From NCBI GenBank assembly GCA_016715285.1, contig JADKAO010000007.1, positions 62,001 to 126,000 of the forward strand: DNA of 64,000 bases, read 5' to 3'. This DNA comes from Actinomycetales bacterium. GTDB taxonomy: Bacteria > Actinomycetota > Actinomycetes > Actinomycetales > Dermatophilaceae. The position numbers were made by a program, and so were the translations under genes. Positions 17,786 to 25,806 of the stretch are shown piece after piece (positions within the stretch are counted from its first letter, which is position 1; every line of letters begins with the position of its first letter). The notes under the pieces are model-generated. The model made no database searches. It was not told the DNA's origin and was given only the letters and a program-made list of their open reading frames with translations.

Positions 17786-18672
17786 GCCAAGATCGCGTCA
17801 CACGCCTCAAGGAGGCGAGCCCGGAGCGCTTGGCTGAGCACGGCATACTCCTGCTGGTATGCCGTGAAAGCTGCTTTGCCCGCGGGTGTTTCGATCGGGA
17901 TGGGCTCGTAGCCAAGCTCGGTCACGTCGTAGGGCGAGGCGCGCATGTCGAGCACACGGAGGCTCCTGGCGTGACCGAAGCAGTCCGCGACGAGTTCTGA
18001 CGGAATGGCCGGGGCGAGCTTCATGGCCCACTTGTAGAGGTCCATGCCCGCGTGGAGGCACCCGGGTTGGTCGAGGTCGACTTGGTCAATCCGCTTGGGC
18101 TGCACGGCGTTCCGGGGACGTGCTGGATCAGTGAAGAACCGGAATGCGTCGAAATGCGTGCACGTCAAAGGGAGTGACTCCACGACAAGGTCGGTGCCTG
18201 CCGACCCCAGGCGCAACGGGAGGCGGCGATGCCGCACGGACTCCTGGTCGAGGCGGTAGACCATCGCCCACTCGTGCAGAGCCAGGCACCCCAGGTGGGC
18301 AGGTCTGCTAGCGGTGGCGTTCAGGAGTGAGCGGACGAACTCGACCGTCGATCCGCGGGCCGCGAGGTAGGCGGGCGCGTCGAGCTGCACCCGGTCCCTG
18401 TCGCTGCGCATAAACCTCCAGCGAGCGCGCTCGTCGCGGGCCGCATCGGCGAGGGCAACGCCGGGTCCGGGGTGCCAGCGGCGAAGGGCGGCTGGCGTGA
18501 AGGGGTAGTACGTGAAGAGGAAGTCCTCGCCGGGGTGCCGATGGCCGTGGGCTCGGCGCTCGCGATGCTCCGCGGTCAGGTCGTCAACGCGGCGGTGATG
18601 GTCGGCCTCGCGGGCACGCCAGTCCTCTGCCGCCCACACCGTCGCCCGTAATGCCGCCCCGACCGTCGCCAC
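17773..18672 (-). CDS. Actinobacterial protein usually named 3-methyladenine DNA glycosylase
   Basis: A 299-residue conserved actinobacterial protein. It has several invariant-looking stretches: FLFTYYPFTPAALRRWHPG, CLALHEWAMVYR, LTCTHFDAFRFFT, QPGCLHAGMDLYKW. Homologues carry the name 3-methyladenine DNA glycosylase, but no helix-hairpin-helix or other glycosylase motif is evident, so I regard the activity as unproven. The GTATGCC motif occurs here as a closely spaced inverted pair (17839-17848 and 17857-17866) inside the coding region. Convergent with the GNAT gene. Confidence 0.7.
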   Translation of the reverse strand: MATVGAALRATVWAAEDWRAREADHHRRVDDLTAEHRERRAHGHRHPGEDFLFTYYPFTPAALRRWHPGPGVALADAARDERARWRFMRSDRDRVQLDAPAYLAARGSTVEFVRSLLNATASRPAHLGCLALHEWAMVYRLDQESVRHRRLPLRLGSAGTDLVVESLPLTCTHFDAFRFFTDPARPRNAVQPKRIDQVDLDQPGCLHAGMDLYKWAMKLAPAIPSELVADCFGHARSLRVLDMRASPYDVTELGYEPIPIETPAGKAAFTAYQQEYAVLSQALRARLLEACDAILAYRQ

Positions 18673-18737
18673 AACCAGACAGCCTAATCTCCGCGATTCG
18701 CCACGCGAACCGTGTGTTCCATGTCACGCTCTCTCCC

Positions 18738-19655
18738 ATGACCGGACAGCTTCCGCCCCGAATCGCGCTTCGCTTCGCTGCCGTCCTCGCTGTGCTGCTC
18801 TGCGGTGCCTTGGTGGCGCCGAACGCATCCGCCGACCCGTCTGACACCGGGCGAGAGCGAGCAATGGGCTACTACCTAGCGTTGGGCGACTCGCTCGCCG
18901 CCGGCTATCAGCCCGGTGTCGGTGATGAGCGCGCCGGTGGGTACGTCGGAGACGTGCTGAAACACATCCAGGCGACGAGCCCCAAGACGCGGTTGGTCAA
19001 CGTCTCATGCTCGGGGGAGACGACGGTGACCCTGATGCAGGGTGGTCGCTGCACCTACGCCGAGGGGTCACAGCTGGCGGCAGCCAAAGCGTTCCTCAAG
19101 TCCCACGGCCAGTTCACGCGGGTCGTGACAATCGACATCGGCGCCAACGACATTACGCGCTGTGCTGCTGGGGGTGCGCTTGACCAAGGGTGTTTCATGC
19201 AGCAGGCCGCGCTCGTGCACACGAACCTTCGCGCGATCCTGGCTGTGCTCCGCAAGGGTGCGCCGCACGCCAAGATCGTCGTGCTCAACTACTACAACCC
19301 CTTCCTTGCCGCCTGGCTCACCGGGCCGGCTGGGCAAGTCTTGGCCCAGACGACCACCGGGGGGTTGCAGGCGTTCAATGCTGGTCTCGCAGCAGCCGCA
19401 ACGTCGGTCAATGGAGTCACGGCGGATGTCTCCGCAGCGTTCTCCAGCACCGACTGGACAATGGTCCCGGTCAGCGCCACCACGACGATGCCGCTGAACG
19501 TCCTGCGGATTTGCCAGTGGACCTGGATGTGCACAAAGTCGGACATCCACGTCAACGACACGGGGTATGCCGTGCTCGCCACGGCCGTGAACAATGCGCT
19601 TGACTCTGCTCGCCTAGGCTTGCCCCGTGCGCATCGCGAGATACACCACAGGTGA
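18738..19655 (+). CDS. Secreted SGNH/GDSL-type esterase
   Basis: A 305-residue exported hydrolase. ATG 18738 gives a clear signal peptide (basic start, hydrophobic core, cleavage likely after ASA near residue 32). Block I carries the nucleophile in YYLALGDSLAAGYQP, block III is DIGANDI, and block V has the Asp and His in DIHVNDTGY. Cys pairs suggest disulfides as expected for an extracytoplasmic enzyme. Likely acts on ester bonds in lipids or polysaccharides. Its 3' end overlaps the apparent original start of the following FAH gene by 29 bases. Confidence 0.85.
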   Translation: MTGQLPPRIALRFAAVLAVLLCGALVAPNASADPSDTGRERAMGYYLALGDSLAAGYQPGVGDERAGGYVGDVLKHIQATSPKTRLVNVSCSGETTVTLMQGGRCTYAEGSQLAAAKAFLKSHGQFTRVVTIDIGANDITRCAAGGALDQGCFMQQAALVHTNLRAILAVLRKGAPHAKIVVLNYYNPFLAAWLTGPAGQVLAQTTTGGLQAFNAGLAAAATSVNGVTADVSAAFSSTDWTMVPVSATTTMPLNVLRICQWTWMCTKSDIHVNDTGYAVLATAVNNALDSARLGLPRAHREIHHR

Positions 19656-19757
19656 GGATCCGGCATACGGGATCGTGACGGCTTGAGGGCGGCGACGTTC
19701 TTGTTCCGCTGTCGGGCGACCCCCTCTACATCGGGGCGTCCGGCCGGTGGAGCCCCT
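19627..19757 (+). pseudogene. Out-of-frame 5' part of the FAH-family gene
   Basis: From GTG 19627 the frame reads MRIARYTTGEDPAYGIVTA, the usual start of actinobacterial FAH-family proteins, then hits TGA at 19684. One base later another frame continues EGGDVLVPLSGDPLYIGAS, again FAH-like, and a further single-base shift is needed to reach the VPLEDARLLAPV frame of the main domain. TAGGCT ends 6 bases before the GTG, as in leaderless genes. Two single-base indels, or sequencing errors, would explain it. Confidence 0.65.
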
Positions 19758-20402
19758 GTGCCACTCGAGGATGCCCGGCTGCTCGCGCCGGTCATCCCGC
19801 GGAGCAAGGTCATCGGGATCGGGCGCAACTATGCCGAGCACGCCAAGGAACTCGGCAACGAAATCCCTTCCGCACCAATGATGTTCCTTGTCCCAAACAC
19901 TGCCGTATGCGGTCCCGGGGACCCTGTCGTGCTGCCGCGCGGGTCCAGCGAGATCCACTACGAAGGCGAGCTGGCCGTCGTCATCGGCAAGATCTGCAAG
20001 GACGTGAGGGTCGAGGAGGCGCTGGAGTGCGTGTGGGGTTACACCTGCGCCAACGACGTCTCGGCGCGGGACTGGCAGCGGTCCGACGGCCAGTGGGCGC
20101 GGGCCAAGGGCTTCGACACCTCGTGTCCACTCGGCCCCTGGATTGAGACCGAACTCGACCCATCGTCGCTGTGGATCCGGACCCACCGGGACGGCGAGTT
20201 GGTCCAAGACGGAGTGACGTCAAACATGATCCACGGAGTCGCCGACCTCATCGCCTGTGCCTCGTCAGCCTTCACGTTGCTCCCCGGTGATGTCATCCTC
20301 ACAGGCACTCCAGCAGGTGTCGGCCCGGTTGACGCCGGACAGCGGGTGTCGATCGAGATCGAGGGCATCGGGGTGCTGTCGAATCCCTTCGTGCGTCGCT
20401 GA
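19758..20402 (+). CDS. Fumarylacetoacetate hydrolase (FAH) family protein
   Basis: The intact FAH catalytic domain, 214 residues from GTG 19758. Visible motifs are VIGIGRNYAEHAKELGNE, the metal ligands in the SEIHYEGELAVVIGK segment, NDVSARDWQ, and TGTPAGVGPVDAGQRV. Relatives hydrolyse or decarboxylate acylpyruvates and oxaloacetate in aromatic or central metabolism. The N-terminal 40 or so residues present in homologues are encoded upstream but in two other frames (see 19627-19757), so the protein is either N-truncated or the gene is damaged. gltX follows after 30 bases. Confidence 0.75.
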   Translation: MPLEDARLLAPVIPRSKVIGIGRNYAEHAKELGNEIPSAPMMFLVPNTAVCGPGDPVVLPRGSSEIHYEGELAVVIGKICKDVRVEEALECVWGYTCANDVSARDWQRSDGQWARAKGFDTSCPLGPWIETELDPSSLWIRTHRDGELVQDGVTSNMIHGVADLIACASSAFTLLPGDVILTGTPAGVGPVDAGQRVSIEIEGIGVLSNPFVRR

Positions 20403-20432
20403 GCGCGATCGCGCCGTAGGCTGAGCGCCACC

Positions 20433-21956
20433 ATGAGTGAAAAGAAACTTCCCGGCGCAGTGCGTCTGCGCGTGGCCCCCTCGCCGACGGGCGATCCACA
20501 TGTCGGCACGGCATACATGTCGATGTTTGATCTGGCGTTTGCGCGCCAGCGCGGCGGCCGGTTCATCCTGCGGATCGAAGACACGGACCGCGCTCGGCTG
20601 CAAGCCGATAGCGAGGACCAGATCTACGACACGCTCCGCTGGCTGGGGCTCACCTGGGACGAGGGGCCCGACGTCGGCGGGCCGTGCGCGCCCTATCGGC
20701 AGTCGGAGCGCCTCGAGACCTACCGCCCTTACGTCGAGCGTTTGTTGGCTGGCGGGCACGCCTATCACTGCTGGTGTTCCCCCGAGCGGCTCACGGCGAT
20801 GCGCGAGGAGCAGCAGCGCCGCAAGCAGCCAACCGGCTACGACCGGCTGTGTGTCGGCAAGACGCGCGAGGAGCGGGCTGCGCTGCCGGGCTTCAGTGAG
20901 CACCCGGTGGTGAGGATGCGGATCCCCGACGACGTTCAGACGAGCTTCGTCGACCTCATCGCCGGGCGGATTGATGCGCCGATGCCAGACGATCAGGTCA
21001 TCCTCAAGACCGACGGCTTCCCGACCTATCACCTCGCAGTCGTTGTCGACGACCACGAGATGGGGATCACCCATGTCGTCCGCGGCCAGGAGTGGATCTC
21101 CTCGACTCCCAAACACTTGCTGCTCTATCGGTGGCTCGGGCTGACGCCGCCGGCCTTTGCCCATATGCCGCTGCTGCGCGACGAGAAGAAGGCGAAGATC
21201 TCCAAGCGCAAGAGCCCCTGGGCGCGCCTCACGTGGTTCCGTGAGCAGGGATATTTGCCTGAAGCTCTCGTGAACTTCCTTGCGTTGCAGGGATATCCGC
21301 CGATTCTCGAGGCCGACGGCAGCGAGCGCGAGGTGTTTACGTTTGACGAGTTCGCCGAGCGCTTTGACTGGGCTAAGGTCAACCCCGCCGGATCGATGTT
21401 CAACCTCGACAAGCTCGATTGGCTCAACGGCGTGTGGATGCGCGAGCTCGACCTCGGGGACTTTGCCAGCCGGCTGCTGCCCTTCCTTGCGGCTGAGGGC
21501 ATCTTGCCGCCCAACCCCTCGCTGGGAGAGCTGGCTCGCCTCAAGCTCGTTGCGGAGCTCATCCAGACTCGGATCGCCAAGCTCACTGAGGCCGCGCCGC
21601 TCGTGGCGCCGTTCTTCATGGGCGACGACATGATCGTCATTGCTGACGATGCCCGAGGGCAGCTCGACGCGCAATCACCGGCTGTCTTGGATGCCGCCAT
21701 CAAGGCATTGGGCGATATCGACGACCATGGTCGGGGAGTGCTCGCCAGCGAGTCTGACTGGAATGCATCCACGATCGAGGCAGCGTTGCGGGCTGCGGTC
21801 GTCGACGGGCTGGGCGTCAAGGCGCGGGTGGCGTTCGGGCCGCTCCGGACCGGCGTCTCGGGTCAGCGGATCTCGCCGCCGCTGTTCGAGTCGATGGAGA
21901 TTCTCGGCAAGACGTCGACCTTGATTCGGCTGGCGGCTCTGCGTTCGACCCTTTAA
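20433..21956 (+). CDS. gltX: Glutamyl-tRNA synthetase
   Basis: Charges tRNA-Glu, and probably tRNA-Gln for later amidation as in other actinobacteria. The 507-residue class I synthetase has the HIGH-type motif in PSPTGDPHVGTAYM and the KMSKS-type motif KISKRKS near residue 254, with the anticodon-binding helical domain in the last 170 residues. ATG 20433 has TAGGCT at 20417-20422 and no ribosome site, so a leaderless message is possible. tRNA-Gln and tRNA-Glu genes follow directly, a functional pairing. Confidence 0.95.
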   Translation: MSEKKLPGAVRLRVAPSPTGDPHVGTAYMSMFDLAFARQRGGRFILRIEDTDRARLQADSEDQIYDTLRWLGLTWDEGPDVGGPCAPYRQSERLETYRPYVERLLAGGHAYHCWCSPERLTAMREEQQRRKQPTGYDRLCVGKTREERAALPGFSEHPVVRMRIPDDVQTSFVDLIAGRIDAPMPDDQVILKTDGFPTYHLAVVVDDHEMGITHVVRGQEWISSTPKHLLLYRWLGLTPPAFAHMPLLRDEKKAKISKRKSPWARLTWFREQGYLPEALVNFLALQGYPPILEADGSEREVFTFDEFAERFDWAKVNPAGSMFNLDKLDWLNGVWMRELDLGDFASRLLPFLAAEGILPPNPSLGELARLKLVAELIQTRIAKLTEAAPLVAPFFMGDDMIVIADDARGQLDAQSPAVLDAAIKALGDIDDHGRGVLASESDWNASTIEAALRAAVVDGLGVKARVAFGPLRTGVSGQRISPPLFESMEILGKTSTLIRLAALRSTL

Positions 21957-21968
21957 GGGGTCGGGCAG

Positions 21969-22002
21969 AGCCCGGCAGGGTCGGGCTGTTGCCGGGCTTT
22001 GC
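21969..22002 (+). terminator. gltX terminator
   Basis: A perfect 9-bp stem, AGCCCGGCA (21969-21977) with TGCCGGGCT (21990-21998), followed by TTT. It starts 13 bases after the gltX stop. Confidence 0.7.
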
Positions 22003-22089
22003 GATTTGGGCGGCACCTGCAGGGACCGCTAGGATCGCTCTTCGGTTCACCCTTGAAGGTCGGCGACGACGCGCAAGTGTGATACCCCA

Positions 22090-22161
22090 TGGGGTATGGT
22101 GTAATTGGCAACACGACTGATTCTGGTTCAGTTGTTCTAGGTTCGAGTCCTGGTACCCCAG
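22090..22161 (+). tRNA. tRNA-Gln (CTG)
   Basis: A complete 72-base cloverleaf: acceptor TGGGGTA/TACCCCA, anticodon stem ACTGA/TCAGT around the loop TTCTGGT (anticodon CTG), T-loop GTTCGAG. CCA is not encoded. TACCCCA just upstream (22083-22089) duplicates the 3' acceptor strand and forms a 14-base palindrome with the tRNA 5' end. Confidence 0.95.
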
Positions 22162-22231
22162 CGATTGGGCGAAACCTCCAGCAAACGGTAGGGTTTCCCC
22201 GGTCGTCCGCCGCTCGTGGCGGACACGTTAG

Positions 22232-22304
22232 GGCCCCGTTGTGTAGCGGTCTAGCACGCCGCCCTCTCAAGGCGGTAGCGCGGGTTCGAACCCCGTCGGG
22301 GCTA
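22232..22304 (+). tRNA. tRNA-Glu (CTC)
   Basis: A complete 73-base cloverleaf: acceptor GGCCCCG/CGGGGCT, anticodon stem CCGCC/GGCGG around loop CTCTCAA (anticodon CTC), T-loop GTTCGAA. CCA is not encoded. It lies 70 bases after tRNA-Gln, probably on one transcript. Confidence 0.95.
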
Positions 22305-22309
22305 CCCAA

Positions 22310-22351
22310 GACGCTGTGAACCCCCTGCCGCGGCAGGGGGTTCACAGCGTC
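22310..22351. terminator. Perfect 42-base palindrome after the tRNA genes
   Basis: Bases 22310-22330 are the exact reverse complement of 22331-22351, with no unpaired loop. It begins 6 bases after tRNA-Glu and contains CCCCCTGCCG/CGGCAGGGGG at its centre. Probably a bidirectional terminator although no T-tract follows. Confidence 0.75.
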
Positions 22352-22767
22352 TATGGCACGTGTTCAGCCCACCTCACCGGTGACGGAAATGGCGCGCCCT
22401 TTTGCTGGAAACCCTCATGGCGGTAGCAGTAGCCGCGCCCGAAGGTATCGGTGACCTCGCCCATTCACCAGCCGATTTGCTCATGTCGGGCTGGGCGCTC
22501 AGGCACCTAGCCCTCCGACGCTCCTCAGCGAGAAACGAGGGCTGCGTGGCTCGGCGATAACACAGCGGGCTCAGCCGTCGCCACCGTGGTCGGGGCCGGG
22601 TGGCTCCTCGCTGACGTGCTGGCTGCGAATGGGGAGCGCAGCGGTCCACACGCTCAAGGCAGGCGCCAGCACTGCTGTCAGCACCAGCGCGCGTCGTCTC
22701 CGTGGCCCGCCTGTCCTGTTCTCACTGTCGCTGGGTATGCCGTGCCAGCGGGCTTGCCCGCCCGAGT
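22352..22767. other. Gene-free stretch, 416 bases
   Basis: Lies between the tRNA terminator and the IclR regulator. No convincing gene is seen. A minus-strand frame ending at 22571 encodes a single hydrophobic segment (ALVLTAVLAPALSVWTAALP) followed by a hydrophilic tail, but it has no good start, so a tiny membrane protein is possible but unproved. One GTATGCC motif lies at 22735. Confidence 0.4.
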
Positions 22768-23499
22768 CTAGCCGTGGGCAGCCTGGTGAGCGCGGCGCAA
22801 CACCTCGGTGAGCTTGTTGGCTCCTGCCACCACCGTCGCCGCGTGGAGTCGGCCGGGTTGGCGCGACAGCCGCTCGATTGGCCCTGAAATAGAAACGGCC
22901 GCAACGACTCGGCCAGAAGGTCCGCGCACGGGGGCAGACACTGAGGCGACGCCTGGTTCGCGTTCGCCGACGCTCTGTGCCCAGCCGCGACGCCGCACTG
23001 CCGACAGGGCCGTGGCATTGAACCGCGCGCCCTGGAGGCCGCGGTGGAGCCGGTCCGGCTCCTCCCACGCTAACAAGACTTGTGCGCCGGAGCCCGCGTG
23101 CATGGACAGACTTGATCCGACAGGGATGGTGTCGCGCAGCCCCATCGGTCGCTCGGCTGCTGCGACGCAGATGCGCTGATCACCTTGGCGACGGAACAGC
23201 TGGGCGCTTTCGTTGGTGTGATCGCGGAGGGCCCCAAGGACGGGTCCAGCCGCTGCTAGGAGCCGGTCTTCGCCGGCTGCTGACGCCAACTCGGCCAATC
23301 GCGGGCCGAGGACGAAGCGTCCTTGCATGTCACGCGTCACCAGCCGGTGGTGTTCTAGTGCCACCGCGAGTCGGTGGGCGGTCGGGCGAGCGAGCCCCGT
23401 CGCCCCGACGAGTTGCGCCAGCGTGGCCGGGCCAGCTTCCAAGGCGCTCAGCACTGTGGCAGCCTTGTCGAGCACACCCACTCCGCTAGAGTTGTCCAT
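22768..23499 (-). CDS. ndgR: IclR-family regulator of leuCD (NdgR/LtbR type)
   Basis: A 243-residue IclR-type transcription factor: N-terminal winged helix (about residues 8-70, GVLDKAATVLSALEAGPATL then LARPTAHRLAVALEHH) and a C-terminal effector domain with the conserved PVRGPSGRVVAAVSISGP. It is divergent from leuCD, the position held by LtbR in Corynebacterium and NdgR/AreB in Streptomyces, which control leucine and other amino-acid genes. ATG 23499 is chosen because the helix-turn-helix follows it at the usual distance. The shared 107-base intergenic region carries inverted repeats that could be its operator. Confidence 0.85.
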   Translation of the reverse strand: MDNSSGVGVLDKAATVLSALEAGPATLAQLVGATGLARPTAHRLAVALEHHRLVTRDMQGRFVLGPRLAELASAAGEDRLLAAAGPVLGALRDHTNESAQLFRRQGDQRICVAAAERPMGLRDTIPVGSSLSMHAGSGAQVLLAWEEPDRLHRGLQGARFNATALSAVRRRGWAQSVGEREPGVASVSAPVRGPSGRVVAAVSISGPIERLSRQPGRLHAATVVAGANKLTEVLRRAHQAAHG

Positions 23500-23513
23500 A
23501 CCCTGATACTGCC

Positions 23514-23530
23514 GTCTCAAGCGATGAGAC
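23514..23530. promoter_or_regulatory. Candidate operator between ndgR-like gene and leuC
   Basis: GTCTCA-N5-TGAGAC, a perfect 6-bp inverted repeat lying 15 bases upstream of the regulator start. A second, wider pair (CCCGCGTG 23540-23547 and CACGCGGG 23582-23589) flanks the leuC leader. Assignment to the regulator is inference. Confidence 0.4.
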
Positions 23531-23606
23531 GCAACTTCGCCCGCGTGTCGTGTGAAGCACGCTGATCGCTGACATAGCTGTCACGCGGGTTGGAAAGGTG
23601 GTTCCG

Positions 23607-24998
23607 ATGGCTGGGACATTGGCCGAGAAGGTTTGGGAGTCGCACGTCGTTCGTCGGGCTGACGGTGAGCCAGATCTCCTCTATATCGATCTGCACCTCA
23701 TCCACGAGGTCACCAGCCCGCAGGCCTTCGACGGACTTCGAATTGCCGGTCGCCGGGTGCGGCGGCCCGACTTGACCTTGGCAACCGAAGACCACAATGT
23801 GCCGACGACGCCAGGCCCGATCACGGACCCGGTGAGCCTCACTCAGGTCGAGACACTGCGGCGCAACTGCGAGGAATTCGGAGTGCCGATCTACCCAATG
23901 GGCCACGCCGAGCAAGGAATCGTGCATGTCGTCGGGCCGCAGCTCGGCCTCACCCAACCAGGCATGACGGTCGTCTGTGGCGACAGCCACACCTCCACCC
24001 ACGGCGCGTTCGGTGCGCTGGCATTCGGTATCGGCACCTCAGAGGTCGAGCACGTGCTTGCGACCCAGACGTTGCCGCTCAAGCCTTTCCGCACCATGGC
24101 GATCAATGTCAGAGGAACGCTGCCTGAGGGAGTGACGGCAAAGGACGTCGTCCTCGCGGTGATCGCCAAGATCGGTACGGGTGGTGGCCAAGGTTACGTC
24201 CTGGAGTATCGCGGCGAGGCGATTTCTGCACTGTCGATGGAAGCCCGCATGACGGTGTGCAACATGTCCATCGAAGCCGGGGCGCGGGCAGGCATGGTCG
24301 CACCCGACCAGGTGACCTTCGATTACCTCAAGGGTCGCGACCACGCGCCCAGCGGTGCTGATTGGGATGTGGCCGTGGCCGACTGGGAGCAGCTGGTCAG
24401 CGACGAGAATGCCGTTTTCGATGCCGAGGTCGACATCGATGCCACCAAGCTGACGCCGTTCGTCACTTGGGGCACTAACCCGGCGCAAGGGCTGCCTCTG
24501 GGTGACTCTGTCCCAGATCCGCGCACCATCGCGGACGAACACGAGCGCGCGGCAGCGGAGCGCGCGCTGGAATACATGGGTCTCCATGCCGGTATGCCGT
24601 TACGCGACATCCGCATTGACACTGTGTTCGTGGGCTCCTGCACTAATGGCCGGATCGAGGACTTGCGCGCTGCCGCCAGCGTCCTGGAAGGCAGGCAGGT
24701 TGCCAACGGTGTGCGGTGCCTCGTCGTGCCTGGATCAGCCCGGGTGCGGCTGCAAGCCGAAGCAGAGGGGCTTGACCGAGTCTTCACTGCGGCGGGCGCC
24801 GAGTGGCGACTGCCGGGATGCTCGATGTGCCTGGCGATGAACCCCGACAAGCTCGCTCCGGGGGAGCGCAGCGCATCCACGTCGAACCGGAACTTCGAAG
24901 GGCGCCAAGGCGTCGGCGGTCGCACTCACCTGGTCAGTCCTCAGGTCGCGGCCGCCACCGCGGTCCGCGGATTCCTCGCCGCCCCCGCAGACTTGTAG
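23607..24998 (+). CDS. leuC: 3-isopropylmalate dehydratase, large subunit
   Basis: With LeuD it isomerises 2-isopropylmalate to 3-isopropylmalate. The 463-residue aconitase-family protein keeps the three Fe-S cysteines, one in GSCTNGRIEDL and two in PGCSMCLAMNPD, and the substrate loops (CGDSHTSTHGAFG, FGIGTSEVEHVLATQ). ATG 23607 is preceded by GGAAAGG at 8 bases. It is the first gene of the leuCD operon, divergent from its likely IclR regulator. Confidence 0.95.
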   Translation: MAGTLAEKVWESHVVRRADGEPDLLYIDLHLIHEVTSPQAFDGLRIAGRRVRRPDLTLATEDHNVPTTPGPITDPVSLTQVETLRRNCEEFGVPIYPMGHAEQGIVHVVGPQLGLTQPGMTVVCGDSHTSTHGAFGALAFGIGTSEVEHVLATQTLPLKPFRTMAINVRGTLPEGVTAKDVVLAVIAKIGTGGGQGYVLEYRGEAISALSMEARMTVCNMSIEAGARAGMVAPDQVTFDYLKGRDHAPSGADWDVAVADWEQLVSDENAVFDAEVDIDATKLTPFVTWGTNPAQGLPLGDSVPDPRTIADEHERAAAERALEYMGLHAGMPLRDIRIDTVFVGSCTNGRIEDLRAAASVLEGRQVANGVRCLVVPGSARVRLQAEAEGLDRVFTAAGAEWRLPGCSMCLAMNPDKLAPGERSASTSNRNFEGRQGVGGRTHLVSPQVAAATAVRGFLAAPADL

Positions 24999-25014
24999 GA
25001 GAAGGAGCCTTCCC

Positions 25015-25602
25015 ATGGACAGCTTCACCACTCACACCGGCATTGCGGTGCCCTTGCGTCGCAGTAATGTGGACACCGATCAGATCATCCCGGCTGTCTA
25101 CCTCAAGCGCGTCACGAGAGACGGGTTCGAGGACGGCCTCTTCGCCGCCTGGCGTCAGGATCCCGACTTCGTGCTCAACCAGCCGCAGTATGCCGGTGGG
25201 TCAGTCCTGGTCGCAGGCCCGGACTTTGGCACCGGATCCTCTCGCGAACACGCGGTGTGGGCGCTCATGAATTACGGCTTTCGAGCGGTCATCTCGTCAC
25301 GGTTTGCCGACATCTTCCGTGGCAACAGCGGCAAGCAAGGATTGCTCACCGCGGTCGTTTCCGAAGCCGACGTGGAAAGCATCTGGGCTTTTTGTGATGA
25401 GATCCCGGGCGCCGCGCTGACCGTGGATCTGGAATCTCGGCTCATTACGGCAGGCGATCTTTCCATTCCATTTGAGGTAGACGACTACACCCGTTGGCGC
25501 TTGCTGGAAGGGCTCGACGACGTTGGTCTGACCCTCCGACACGAGCAGTTAGTGGCGGAGTTCGAGGCGAGGCGGCCGGCATACAAGCCTGTCGTTCAGT
25601 GA
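25015..25602 (+). CDS. leuD: 3-isopropylmalate dehydratase, small subunit
   Basis: The 195-residue swivel subunit of isopropylmalate isomerase. Motifs NVDTDQIIPAVYLKR and GPDFGTGSSREHAVWAL are intact. ATG 25015 follows an excellent ribosome site (AGGAGAAGGAG) 16 bases after the leuC stop. Length is normal. Confidence 0.95.
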   Translation: MDSFTTHTGIAVPLRRSNVDTDQIIPAVYLKRVTRDGFEDGLFAAWRQDPDFVLNQPQYAGGSVLVAGPDFGTGSSREHAVWALMNYGFRAVISSRFADIFRGNSGKQGLLTAVVSEADVESIWAFCDEIPGAALTVDLESRLITAGDLSIPFEVDDYTRWRLLEGLDDVGLTLRHEQLVAEFEARRPAYKPVVQ

Positions 25603-25741
25603 CCTGACAGCTGAGCCAGCCCGCGCAACCGCGGCACTGGTGTGTCCGCTTCCACCCTCGCTAACCCCTTGCGGGGCAACAAAAGATGTCATGCTCAAAT
25701 GGTGGACGGAGGGCCGACCAGGCCTTAAGTTTATCTAAGAC

Positions 25742-25757
25742 GAACGTTCGTTCGTGA
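25742..25757. promoter_or_regulatory. LexA (SOS) box-like site upstream of HU gene
   Basis: ACGAAC-GTTC-GTTCGT matches the Gram-positive/actinobacterial SOS-box core CGAAC-N4-GTTCG exactly. It lies 50 bases before the HU start, just after an AT-rich TTTATCTAAG that could be a -10 element. Binding by LexA is inferred; a TetR-type protein could also use such a palindrome. Confidence 0.5.
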
Positions 25758-25806
25758 CAAGAGGCGTCGGCATCCAGCGCGGCGCAGGCAAACCCGCGGA
25801 GGCACC

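Noticed and set aside
22571..22745. Small membrane protein gene on the minus strand
   Set aside because: Hydrophobic segment present but no credible start codon or ribosome site.
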